From Gemmatimonadota bacterium (GTDB lineage Bacteria > Gemmatimonadota > Gemmatimonadetes > Gemmatimonadales > GWC2-71-9): a stretch of 64,000 nt of DNA. The position numbers were made by a program, and so were the translations under genes. The notes beneath the pieces are model-generated. The model was not told the DNA's origin and ran no database searches. It was given only the letters and a program-made list of their open reading frames with translations. Position 1 is the first letter of the stretch. Every line of letters begins with the position of its first letter. Shown here one piece after another: positions 1 through 7,995 of the stretch. The stretch lies in NCBI GenBank assembly GCA_016713785.1, contig JADJOM010000003.1, positions 1,941,501 to 2,005,500 on the forward strand, given 5' to 3'.

Positions 1-582
1 GATCAGCGCGATGCGATGGCCCAGCTCGATGTCCTCGATGCTCGGCCTGCGGTAGTGCCACTCGTCGAACTTCCCCGCTGCCAGGAACACCCGCCGACGG
101 ACCGCCCCGCAGCCGGCCCAGAAGGTCTCCGCCGGCCCGGGGTTCTGCTGGTGATGCCAGTGGTGCAGCAGGTTGCGATAGCGGGACACCAGCCCAGGAG
201 CCGGGGGGCGGTCGTCGTACGAACCGAACAGGGCGCCGAGCCCCGGATCGTGGGCGAATACCCAGGCGATCCGCCGCAGCGTGTCGGGGTGGACCACCAC
301 GTCGGCGTCGATGAACACGACCACCTCGCCCCGGGCGGCTTCGACCCCGCGGTTCCGCGCGTACCCGGGCCCGTGCGGCACGCCGGGAATGCGCACCACC
401 AGGTCCGCCCACCGCGAGGCCACCCCGGGGGTGTCGTCGGTGCTGCCGTCATCCACGACGATCAGTTCCCAGCACGCCCGCGGCAGGTCGCTGGCGGCAA
501 GCGCCGCGAGCGCCCTGGGCAGCACGCGCGTCCCGTTGAACACGGGGACGATCACCGACATCAGCGGATGCTCTGCTCTCAC
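1..582 (-). CDS. Glycosyltransferase family 2 (partial, C-terminus beyond the window)
   Basis: This is a GT-A fold glycosyltransferase that would transfer a sugar from a nucleotide-sugar donor, probably on the cytoplasmic face during exopolysaccharide assembly. About 194 residues are visible. The N-terminus reads MSVIVPVFNG, followed by VVDDGS (about residues 42-47) and the metal-binding IDADVVV (about 91-97), all in GT2 order. A later W-rich stretch (EWHYRR) and an ED pair (SIEDIELGH) match the acceptor-side region. I chose the GTG start at 582 because it overlaps the stop of the deacetylase gene upstream (GTGA), which implies translational coupling. An internal ATG at 561 is the alternative. 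The acceptor and donor cannot be told. Confidence 0.85.
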   Translation of the reverse strand, partial: MRAEHPLMSVIVPVFNGTRVLPRALAALAASDLPRACWELIVVDDGSTDDTPGVASRWADLVVRIPGVPHGPGYARNRGVEAARGEVVVFIDADVVVHPDTLRRIAWVFAHDPGLGALFGSYDDRPPAPGLVSRYRNLLHHWHHQQNPGPAETFWAGCGAVRRRVFLAAGKFDEWHYRRPSIEDIELGHRIALI

Positions 583-1328
583 CAGCCTCCCCCTGCCGAA
601 TCCAGTGTCGCGCGGAGCCGCCGGGCCTGGGCCCGGAGCCACAGCCGGCCGGCGAAGGCCGTGCTGCCCCAGGCCTCCAGCCGGCCCGGGTCCCGCAGGT
701 AGTACATGTCGAGGCGCGGCAGCCGCAGCGGGTCCTCCCGCGCGCCCATCGCCCGCAGTTCCGTCGTCACCCCCAGCCGGTACGTCGCGGCCGCCCGCGC
801 GGCCACGGTGGCATCGACGTCCCCGTAGGGATAGGCGATGCAGTCCGGCCGCTGCCCGGTGGCCTGGCGGATGGCCTCCTGCGCCCCGACGAGCTCGTCC
901 GCGAGCTGGGCCGGCGGCACCCGGGTCAGGTGCGGGTGGCTCCGGGTGTGCGCGCCCAGCCGCACCCCCGCCTCCACCAGCCGGCCGAGCGCATCCCAGT
1001 CCGCCAGCGGCAGCGTGGGCACCCGCGGGTCGCTGACCCCGCCCCACGCATTGGTGCCACCCACGTGCCCCGGCACCACGTACACCGTCGCAGGCAGCCG
1101 ATGCGCCCGAAGCAGCGGCGCGGCCACGGCGACGAAGTTCTGGAACGCATCGTCGAACGTCAGCGCCACCGCGTCGGCCTCCGGCGGCAGCGCCTGCAGC
1201 TCCGCCAGGTCCACCACCCGGACCCGGCCCGAGACCAGCCAGGCCACGTGGCGGCCGAACGCCTCCGGGGCCACCGAGATCGGGGAGCCCGATCCGTCGA
1301 GCGAGTGATAGGTCAGGATCGCGCGCAT
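579..1328 (-). CDS. Polysaccharide deacetylase (NodB-type)
   Basis: This is a 249-residue single-domain carbohydrate esterase family 4 protein, expected to remove N- or O-acetyl groups from a polysaccharide. The catalytic motifs are intact: TFDDA (about residues 76-80) supplies the base and first metal ligand, HTRSH (about 142-146) gives the two metal-binding histidines, and AYPYGD follows. There is no signal peptide, so it may act on lipid-linked intermediates in the cytoplasm or leave by an unrecognised route. It overlaps the downstream GT2 gene by four bases. The order of motifs and the AYPYG form resemble PgaB- and XrtA-type deacetylases more than chitin deacetylases. Confidence 0.88.
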   Translation of the reverse strand: MRAILTYHSLDGSGSPISVAPEAFGRHVAWLVSGRVRVVDLAELQALPPEADAVALTFDDAFQNFVAVAAPLLRAHRLPATVYVVPGHVGGTNAWGGVSDPRVPTLPLADWDALGRLVEAGVRLGAHTRSHPHLTRVPPAQLADELVGAQEAIRQATGQRPDCIAYPYGDVDATVAARAAATYRLGVTTELRAMGAREDPLRLPRLDMYYLRDPGRLEAWGSTAFAGRLWLRAQARRLRATLDSAGGGW

Positions 1329-1368
1329 CGTCCGGTGCCCGGGCGGCGGCGGCAGGCGCCCCCGGCGC

Positions 1369-2343
1369 CTACCGTGCCGCCAGCCTCAGCTTCTGGTCCG
1401 CCAGCACGTCGGCGATGATCTGCACCAGCGGCGTGCGGGGACGGAAGCCGATCGCCCGTTCCAGCTTCCGCACATCCGGCACCCGGCGGTGCATGTCCTC
1501 GAACCCTTCCGGATACGCCTCGTTGTACGGCACCAGCCGGATCTCGGAACTCGAGCCCGCCGCGGCGCGCACCCGCTCGGCCAGCTGCAGGATCGTCACT
1601 TCCTCGTCGTTGCCGACGTTGAACACCTCTCCCACGGCCGCGGGCGTCGCGATCAGCCGCAGGATGGACTCCACCGCGTCGTTGACGTGGCCGAAGCAGC
1701 GCGACTGCGTGCCGGTGCCGTAGACCGTGATCGGATCCCCCGCCAGGGCCTGCGCGGCGAAGTTGGGGAGCACCATGCCGTAGCGCCCCGTCTGCCGCGG
1801 GCCGACGGTATTGAAGAAGCGGGCCAGGATCACCGGCACCTTCTTCTCCCGCAGGTACGCCAGCGCGAGCCACTCGTCCAGCGCCTTGGAGCAGGCGTAC
1901 GCCCAGCGGCTGTGACTGGTCGGGCCGAGCTGCAGGTCGTCTTCTTCGCTGAAGGGGATCTTGCCGCTCTTGCCGTAGACCTCCGAGGTGCTCGCCACCA
2001 GCACCAGCTTCTGCTTCTTGGCGGCGGCGTCGAGGACCGCCTCGGTGCAGCCGACGTTGGTCTCGATGGTGTGGACCGGGCGCTCCACGATCAGCTTGAC
2101 GCCCACGGCGGCGGCCAGGTGGACGGTCACGTCGCACCGGTCCACGCACTCGGTGACCAGCGGGAGGTCGAGCGCGGTGCCGATCCGGTACTCGAAGCCC
2201 GGCTGCCCGACCAGGTGCTGGATGTTGTCCATCGTGCCCGTGGAGAGGTCATCGAGGACCAGCACCCGGTCGCCCCGCGCCAGCAGCCGCTCGGCCAGGT
2301 GGGATCCGATGAACCCCGCGCCGCCCGTGATGAATACCCGCAT
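1369..2343 (-). CDS. NAD-dependent sugar epimerase/dehydratase (extended SDR)
   Basis: This is a 324-residue extended short-chain dehydrogenase acting on a nucleotide sugar. The Rossmann motif GGAGFIGSH sits at residues 7-15 and the catalytic YxxxK appears as YACSK. The stretch TGRYGMVLPNF and the motif GTGTQSRCF are typical of UDP-glucose/UDP-glucuronate epimerases and decarboxylases, so the product is likely a UDP-hexose, UDP-hexuronate or UDP-pentose donor. The ATG at 2343 is preceded by an AGGGGG ribosome-binding site; a longer reading from 2409 adds a low-complexity, arginine-rich tail and has been left out. The gene stands among glycosyltransferases transcribed in the same direction. 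Substrate is not determinable from sequence alone. Confidence 0.88.
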   Translation of the reverse strand: MRVFITGGAGFIGSHLAERLLARGDRVLVLDDLSTGTMDNIQHLVGQPGFEYRIGTALDLPLVTECVDRCDVTVHLAAAVGVKLIVERPVHTIETNVGCTEAVLDAAAKKQKLVLVASTSEVYGKSGKIPFSEEDDLQLGPTSHSRWAYACSKALDEWLALAYLREKKVPVILARFFNTVGPRQTGRYGMVLPNFAAQALAGDPITVYGTGTQSRCFGHVNDAVESILRLIATPAAVGEVFNVGNDEEVTILQLAERVRAAAGSSSEIRLVPYNEAYPEGFEDMHRRVPDVRKLERAIGFRPRTPLVQIIADVLADQKLRLAAR

Positions 2344-2422
2344 GCGTCCCCCTAAGGCACCGCGACGCCGGAGCGCCGGGATGGGGCAGGAGTGCCCCGG
2401 GCGGGCCACGATGGCCCGCCGG

Positions 2423-3667
2423 TCAACGACTGCTGTGCTCCGCGGCGGCCTTGCGCTCCGCCGCCCGACGGACGATGGCCAGATAGCGCGGAATGACCGC
2501 CCTTTCCGTCCAGTGGGCGAGGAAGCCGTCGCTGGCCGCCCGCGCCAGCACGTCCCGCTCCGCCGGCTCCGCCTGGAGCCGGACCAGGATCGACCGGAGC
2601 TCCTCCGGCGTGGCGAACAGTGCCGCCCCGCCCGAGGTGGCGGCGATCTCGGGGAACGGCCCGATCCGCCGCGCGATCACCGGCGTCCCCTGCTTGAACG
2701 CCTCGATCAGGATGATGCCAAAGGTCTCGAAACAGACCGACGGCACCACCAGCGCGATCGCGTGCTCGTAGTAGCGCCGCAGGGCCTCGGGCGCCACCCG
2801 CCCCAGGAACCGGACGTTGGGCAGTCCCTCCGCCATCCCCCGCAGGGTCGCGGCATACTCGCCGTCGCCGGCGATGACGAGATCGGCATCCGGGAAGTCG
2901 CGGAACACCGGGATCACGTCGTCCAGCCCCTTGATCTTCTCCAGCCGCCCCACGAACAGGAAATACGGCCGCGGATGCGGGGAGGCCCCCCCGACCCTGG
3001 CCCCGCCCGCCTCCGGATCCGGCAGGAAGTACGGCAGGACCTCCATCTCCCGCGGGAAGCCGAACTCCTGGTGCTTCCGCCGGCTGAACTCGCTCATCGC
3101 GATGAACGCGTCCACGTGCCGCAGCTCGCGCTCGAGGTACCCGGTCCAGCGCCACAGCTGCGGCGGCCGCCGGTAGCTCACCTGGCAGCGGAAGCACTGC
3201 CGCCCGGTACACAGCTCACGATTATGGCGCCACAGCACATGGCTGGGACAGACCAGCCAGTGCTCGTGGGCCATGTACAGCTTGAGCCCGCGGCCGTACT
3301 TGAACAGGCCCGGTCCGCCGATCAGCGAGACGTTGTGGAAGTTGATGACATCGAACTTCCCCTCGTCCAGGATCCGCGCGATCCGCGGCCCGTTCACCAC
3401 CGGCCGCCCCAGCTGCTGCGTGAGCAGCGGCGACAGCGTCCCGAGCCCGCTGCGCAGCCGGATCACCTCCAGCCCCGCCGGCTCCGGCGGCGCCTCCGGC
3501 TCGGCGCCCTGGCGCAGCGAGTTGTAGGCATCCACGTCGTGGATCACCGTCACGTGGTGCCCCGCCCGCACCAGCCCCCGCGCCAGCCGCTGGATCCCGA
3601 TCCCGTCCCCGCCGAAGTTGTGCGGTGGGTAGAACGTGGTCAGGAACGCGAACCGCAGCCCGCTCAC
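2423..3667 (-). CDS. GT4 family glycosyltransferase with cysteine-rich insert
   Basis: This is a 414-residue retaining glycosyltransferase of the GT-B fold. The N-terminal half begins with FAFLTTFYPPHNFGG, a usual GT4 opening, and the C-terminal half contains the E-x7-E type motif in FETFGIILIEAF followed by GTPVIARRIG. An unusual feature is a short cysteine cluster at about residues 135-160 (HWLVCPSHVLW, then LCTGRQCFRC), which could bind a metal. The stop overlaps nothing, but its start overlaps the stop of the next GT4 gene by four bases (ATGA), so the two are probably made together. Donor and acceptor are unknown. Confidence 0.88.
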   Translation of the reverse strand: MSGLRFAFLTTFYPPHNFGGDGIGIQRLARGLVRAGHHVTVIHDVDAYNSLRQGAEPEAPPEPAGLEVIRLRSGLGTLSPLLTQQLGRPVVNGPRIARILDEGKFDVINFHNVSLIGGPGLFKYGRGLKLYMAHEHWLVCPSHVLWRHNRELCTGRQCFRCQVSYRRPPQLWRWTGYLERELRHVDAFIAMSEFSRRKHQEFGFPREMEVLPYFLPDPEAGGARVGGASPHPRPYFLFVGRLEKIKGLDDVIPVFRDFPDADLVIAGDGEYAATLRGMAEGLPNVRFLGRVAPEALRRYYEHAIALVVPSVCFETFGIILIEAFKQGTPVIARRIGPFPEIAATSGGAALFATPEELRSILVRLQAEPAERDVLARAASDGFLAHWTERAVIPRYLAIVRRAAERKAAAEHSSR

Positions 3668-4839
3668 GCCGCCGCCTCACGCAGCGCGGCCAGCGCCGCC
3701 GCCGCGCCCCGGTCCCAGGACAGTCCCGCCGCCCGTGTCCGCGCCGTGGCCGCCAGTCCGCGCCGGAACGGCCCGTCGTCCAGCAGGCGCCGCATCGCGG
3801 CCTCCAGCGTCGCGGCGTCGCCCGGCGGCACGAACACCCCGCCCCCCTCCAGCAGCTCCGGCAGCGGGCTCGCCGTGGTGGCGATCACCGCGGTCCCGCA
3901 CGCCGCCGCCTCGACGGCCGGCAGGCCGAACCCCTCACAGGCGGAGGGCAGCAGCAGCGCCACCGCCCCGCTGTGCAGGTGCCGCAGCTCCTCGTCCGGC
4001 ACGAAGCCCGTCCAGTGGACCAGGGCCTCGGTGCCCGCAGCGGTGATGGCCCGACGGATCCCGGCCTGGTCGCCGTGGAAGACATCCTTGTCCACGGTGC
4101 CCACGAGCAGCAGGTGCGGCGGCTCGGCGCGCCCGCGGCACACCGCCGCGTGGGCCCGGACGATCGTGTCCACGTGCTTGTGGGGGTTGAAGCCCCCGAC
4201 GTACGTGAACCACGCCGCTCCCGCTGGGACGCCGGCGCGCCCCGCCGCCGCCGCCGCGAGTTCCGGCGACTCGCTCGGCCGGAACGCCTCCGCGGGGGCC
4301 TCGACGGTGACCCGGATCCGGGCGCGGTCCACGCCCAGCACCGTGGCCAGGTCGCGGGCCGAGTACTCCGACACCGTCAGCACCAGCCGGGCCTGCGCCA
4401 GCGCCAGCCGCACCTTGAGCTTCCAGAACAGCCGCGCCCGCGGCGAGGGGAGCGTGAGCTCCGGGAACCGCTCGGCGATCGCGTCATGCACCGTCACCAC
4501 CGCCCGCTGGCCCGGCGGGAGCGGGAAGTAGGTGTACACCGTCGGCGACCAGAACACCGCCGTGGGCGCGCCCCACACGGCCCGGGTGAGCCGGAGCATG
4601 TCGAGCGGCGCCCGGTAGCCGTCGGCCGCGGCGGCGGCGGTGGGTGCCGCCCCCTGCTGCACCACCACCCGCCGCACGTTCGGCGCCTCCAGCGCGAACG
4701 CCCCGGCCGACGCCGGGTCCAGGAAGCAGAGGAACTCGTCCTCCGGCGCCTGGCGGACCATCGCGGGGAGGAGGTGCCGGATGAACCGGCCGTAGCCCCG
4801 CCCGTTGGCCCAGCTGGTGGCGTCGACCCCGATGCGCAT
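3664..4839 (-). CDS. GT4 family glycosyltransferase
   Basis: This is a 391-residue GT-B glycosyltransferase, mannosyltransferase-like. It opens with MRIGVDATSWANGRGYGRF, carries the donor-side FTYVGGFNPHKH (about residue 215) and ends with the E-x7-E motif in CEGFGLPAVEAA and GTAVIATTASPLPE. The length is normal for the family. It sits four bases after the flavoprotein gene and overlaps the following GT4 gene by four bases, so it is part of one minus-strand operon. It probably adds one sugar of the repeat unit. The exact linkage cannot be read from the sequence. Confidence 0.88.
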   Translation of the reverse strand: MRIGVDATSWANGRGYGRFIRHLLPAMVRQAPEDEFLCFLDPASAGAFALEAPNVRRVVVQQGAAPTAAAAADGYRAPLDMLRLTRAVWGAPTAVFWSPTVYTYFPLPPGQRAVVTVHDAIAERFPELTLPSPRARLFWKLKVRLALAQARLVLTVSEYSARDLATVLGVDRARIRVTVEAPAEAFRPSESPELAAAAAGRAGVPAGAAWFTYVGGFNPHKHVDTIVRAHAAVCRGRAEPPHLLLVGTVDKDVFHGDQAGIRRAITAAGTEALVHWTGFVPDEELRHLHSGAVALLLPSACEGFGLPAVEAAACGTAVIATTASPLPELLEGGGVFVPPGDAATLEAAMRRLLDDGPFRRGLAATARTRAAGLSWDRGAAAALAALREAAA

Positions 4840-4842
4840 GCC

Positions 4843-6351
4843 TCAGCCAGCGGTCGCGGCGGCTGCGCCGCTCCGGCCCCCGACCTGCTGTTCCTCGAGT
4901 TTCTGCTCCTCGTGGTACTCGTAGTCGGTGTTGACGGCCCAGACGTCGTGCTTCGCCCCGTGCATGTTCTCCAGCGCGAACATGGCCGTCAGCATCGAAT
5001 GGTCGGCGTTGTTGTACTTGTGCATCCCGTTGCGGCCCACGGTGTGGAGATTCGGGATCGTGTCGATGTGGGCCCGGACCGCGTCGAGGTGCGCCCGGTA
5101 CTCGGAGTCGTAGATCGGGTAGGCCTTGGGCATGCGGATCACCGCGCCGTCCACGACGCGGGTATCCCGCGGCGCCAGGTCGAGCGAGAGGAACTCCTCG
5201 GTGGCCAGCTTCACCAGGTCGGCGTCGGGCGAGTCCCACAGGCCGTCACCCTTGAAGCAGAAGTACTCCAGGCCCAGGCAGGTATGGCCCGCCACCGGGA
5301 CCATCGCCTTGCTCCAGTTGTTGAAGTTCTGGATGCGGCCCACCTTCACGCCCGGGGTGTGGATGTAGATCCAGTTGTCGGGGAAGAGGTTCTCGGCCTC
5401 GAGCATCAGGGCCACGACCAGGAAGTCGCGGTACTTGAGCCCCTCCGCCGCGCGGGTCACCGCGGGCGGCGGCGCCGGGTCGAGGGCCCGCACCAGCGAG
5501 CGCACCGCGGCGGTGTTGATCACGTGCTCGCACTCGAACCGGAGCTCACCCGCGTCGGTCCGGGCGCGGACCGCCACCGCCTGCCCGTCGCGGGTCTCGA
5601 TGGCGTGCGCGTAGTGCCGCATCAGGACCTGGTTCCCCATGCCGCGGATCCGGTCGGTGCAGGTCTCCCACATCTGGCCGGGACCGAGCCGGGGGTACTG
5701 GAACTCGTTGATGAGCGTCTTGATGCTGTCGGAGCGGCGGTTGAGGTTCGCGGCGCTCAGGATGGCCTTGGCCAGCGAGAGCCCCTGGATCCGCTGCGCC
5801 GCCCATTCGGCGCGGATCTCGGTGCAGGGGATGCCCCAGACCTTCTCGGTGTAGGTCTTGAAGAAGATGGAGTAGAGCTTCTTGCCGAAGCGGTTGGTGA
5901 CCCACTGCTCGAAGTTCTCCTCGACCGGGTTGGGCCACCAGTGCCAGCGCAGGTAGCTCAGCATGATCGTGATCGCGTTCCACAGGCCCAGGCCGCGCAG
6001 GGCGTTCATCGCCTTGAGCGGGTAGTCGAAGAACTTGCCGTCGTAGTGGATGCGGGAGAGCCGCGGTACCGAGATGAAGTCCTCGCCCAGGATCTCGTAC
6101 CAGAGGTCCTCGACCGGCTTGATCTTGGTGAAGAAGCGGTGGCCCCCGATGTCGAACCGATAGCCCTTGTACTGCGCCGTGCGCGAAATCCCGCCGACGA
6201 TGTCGTCGGCCTCCAGCACCGTGACGGCGTACCCCTTCTTGGACAGCAGGTACGCGGCGGTCAGGCCCGCGGGCCCGGCCCCGATGACGACGACCCGGTC
6301 GCCCGGCTTGATGCGGGTCACGGTGCGCGGCGCGGCAGTCTCAGACGACAT
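4843..6351 (-). CDS. FAD-dependent oxidoreductase, UDP-galactopyranose mutase/protoporphyrinogen-oxidase-like
   Basis: This 502-residue protein has the dinucleotide-binding motif GAGPAGLTAAYLL near its N-terminus, the second FAD contact VGGISRT and GGHRFF. A C-terminal segment (TVGRNGMHKYNNADHSM) matches the flavin-contact region of this family. Such proteins are frequent in polysaccharide loci and are related to UDP-galactopyranose mutase; the precise reaction (mutase or sugar oxidation/desaturation) is not known. The ATG at 6351 follows GGAGACG, a good ribosome-binding site; an in-frame GTG at 6384 is less likely. The next gene downstream starts four bases later. A second, distinct flavoprotein of the same superfamily is at 12,490-13,833. 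Confidence 0.85.
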   Translation of the reverse strand: MSSETAAPRTVTRIKPGDRVVVIGAGPAGLTAAYLLSKKGYAVTVLEADDIVGGISRTAQYKGYRFDIGGHRFFTKIKPVEDLWYEILGEDFISVPRLSRIHYDGKFFDYPLKAMNALRGLGLWNAITIMLSYLRWHWWPNPVEENFEQWVTNRFGKKLYSIFFKTYTEKVWGIPCTEIRAEWAAQRIQGLSLAKAILSAANLNRRSDSIKTLINEFQYPRLGPGQMWETCTDRIRGMGNQVLMRHYAHAIETRDGQAVAVRARTDAGELRFECEHVINTAAVRSLVRALDPAPPPAVTRAAEGLKYRDFLVVALMLEAENLFPDNWIYIHTPGVKVGRIQNFNNWSKAMVPVAGHTCLGLEYFCFKGDGLWDSPDADLVKLATEEFLSLDLAPRDTRVVDGAVIRMPKAYPIYDSEYRAHLDAVRAHIDTIPNLHTVGRNGMHKYNNADHSMLTAMFALENMHGAKHDVWAVNTDYEYHEEQKLEEQQVGGRSGAAAATAG

Positions 6352-6393
6352 CACGTCTCCGATCGGAATGACGGAACGACCCACCCGGCAGGG

Positions 6394-7289
6394 CTACCGG
6401 ACCCGGCGGAGCGACGCCCCGGCCCCGGCCCAGTAGCCCACGACTTCGCCCCACCCCCACGCCAGCACGAACACCGCCAGCAACGGCAGGGACCGCAGCA
6501 GCAGTCCCCGGTGCCGGCCCTTGCCCCACACCGTGCGCACGATCCGGACGAACAGCACCGGCGGCAGCGCCAGCGCGACCGCCCCGGTGGCGGCCCGGCG
6601 CCCGGCCGACCATCCCGTCGCCCGCATCCCGGCCCACGCCCGGGAGTAGAGGTACCGCTGCCCGGTGTACTCGCCGAGCGTGTAGTGCTTGCGGTGCCCT
6701 ACCACGATCTCCGGACGCTGCTCCAGGCGCCCACCCGCCGCCCGCAGCGCCGCATGCAGGTGATCCTCCCAGCGGCCCGCCTCCCAGGCGGGCCGGGCCG
6801 CCTCGAGCGCCGACCGGCGGTACACCGTGTTGTTGCCGGTCAGCCCGCCCACCTCGCCGGCCGCGAGCGGCGGCAGCAGCTGGCTGTACTCGCACAGGAA
6901 CGCGGCCCAGTCGAGGAGCGTCTCAGTCGCGGCATTCTCGACCGCGCCCCCACCGCCACCGCCCCCGATTCCAGCGCCCGGAGCATGGCCCCGGCCCAGC
7001 CCTCGGGCACCAGCACGTGATCCTCGATCACCGCCACCGCGGGGGCGCTCGCCGTCCGGAATGCGAGGGCCCGCAGTTCGGGGATCGTGCACTCCACGGG
7101 GGCCGGGAGCAGCCGTACCCAGGGGAAGCGCGCCGCCATCTCGGCCACGGCCTGCGGCGTCTGGCGCGCCGGCACCAGGACCTCGAGCGCCAGCGACTCC
7201 CGCTCCCGCGCGAGTGCGGCCAACGCGCCCGCCAGGTCCGCCGCGTCATTCACCCAGGGCACCACCACCGACAGGACGGCGGCACTCAC
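6394..7289 (-). pseudogene. GT2 glycosyltransferase interrupted by a one-base frameshift
   Basis: Two minus-strand reading frames together make one glycosyltransferase. The first (7289 to about 6950) has the GT2 start LSVVVPWVND and IEDHVLVPEGW. It then runs out of frame. The second (about 6950 to 6394) continues with the family-typical AVENAATETLLDWAAFLCEYS, GNNTVYRR and ED in RWEDHLH, then two hydrophobic helices at the C-terminus. Adding one G on the minus strand to the run of five (plus-strand C-run at 6947-6951) joins the frames as SGAVAVGGAVENAA, which reads naturally. A second C-run at 6962-6966 is an alternative site. The start is GTG 7289 behind a GGGGGG stretch. Either a sequencing/assembly error or a recent inactivation explains this. 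Confidence 0.8.
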
Positions 7290-7308
7290 CGGCTCGCCCC
7301 CCGCGCGA

Positions 7309-7785
7309 TCAGGCCCCCGGCTCGGCGGCATCGAGCCGCCGCAACACCCCGAACCAGTCCGTCGAGGAGACTGCCTCCTCGCGGCTGACCACCACCTGCG
7401 TGAGACGCGGAAGCACCGCCGACCAGTCGGCCGCCAGGGGTTCCCGGTCGCTGGTGAAGACCACCACGTCGGTCGTGAGTTCGATCAGCGCCTGGCGTCG
7501 CATGGCCTCTTCCGTGGCCTCTGCACCCAGCGCCACCACGCGCAGCAGGTCCGTCTCCTCGACCGCCTGATCCGGCGCGCCCCGGGCCACCACCACCACC
7601 TCCACCCGATACTCGCGCGAGGACGGCACCAGCGCCGCCAGCAGTGCGCTCAACTCCGCCGAGGTCCCCAGCGCCAGGACGGCCACACCGACGCTCGGGG
7701 CAGGTACGCCCGGCGGGGTATCCGTCTCGCTGCCTCGTGCGGTGGATGGGCTGCCGCTGGTCAATCGTCCAACTCCCGATGGCAT
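7309..7785 (-). CDS. Small GT2-like hypothetical protein
   Basis: This is a 158-residue protein. Residues about 32-130 look like the first half of a GT2 nucleotide-binding domain: VAVLALGTSAEL, then VEVVVVARG and DVVVFTSDREPLAADW. The acceptor half of a GT2 enzyme is missing, so it is unlikely to be an active transferase. It lies 19 bases upstream of the frameshifted GT2 gene, whose N-terminal half it resembles in layout, so it could be a regulatory partner or a decayed duplicate. The first 30 residues are low complexity and the true start may be later. No signal peptide or membrane helix is evident. Confidence 0.6.
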   Translation of the reverse strand: MPSGVGRLTSGSPSTARGSETDTPPGVPAPSVGVAVLALGTSAELSALLAALVPSSREYRVEVVVVARGAPDQAVEETDLLRVVALGAEATEEAMRRQALIELTTDVVVFTSDREPLAADWSAVLPRLTQVVVSREEAVSSTDWFGVLRRLDAAEPGA

Positions 7786-7995
7786 GGTGGGTTGTCAGGT
7801 TTCCGGGCCGGAGGGGGGCAAGTGTGGTGCCACGGTCATCGAGCCCGCCAAGGCGAGGTGAAGCGGGGCATCGCCAGGACCAAACACGTTGATTTACAAA
7901 GAGTTGTGTCGACATTCGACGCCCGATCCCGGCGGCGGAGGCCTGCCGCAGGGATGCACCGGTCCGGCGGGGTGGGTGAAGAGGGGCGATTCCCG

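Noticed and set aside
2343..2409. Longer N-terminus for the epimerase
   Set aside because: The added 22 residues are Arg- and Pro-rich and the ATG at 2343 has a better ribosome-binding site and starts directly before the Rossmann motif.
3625..7020. Plus-strand open frame of more than 1,100 codons
   Set aside because: It is opposite to several well-supported minus-strand genes, is rich in Arg, Pro, Gly and His, and has no domain. High GC leaves such shadows.
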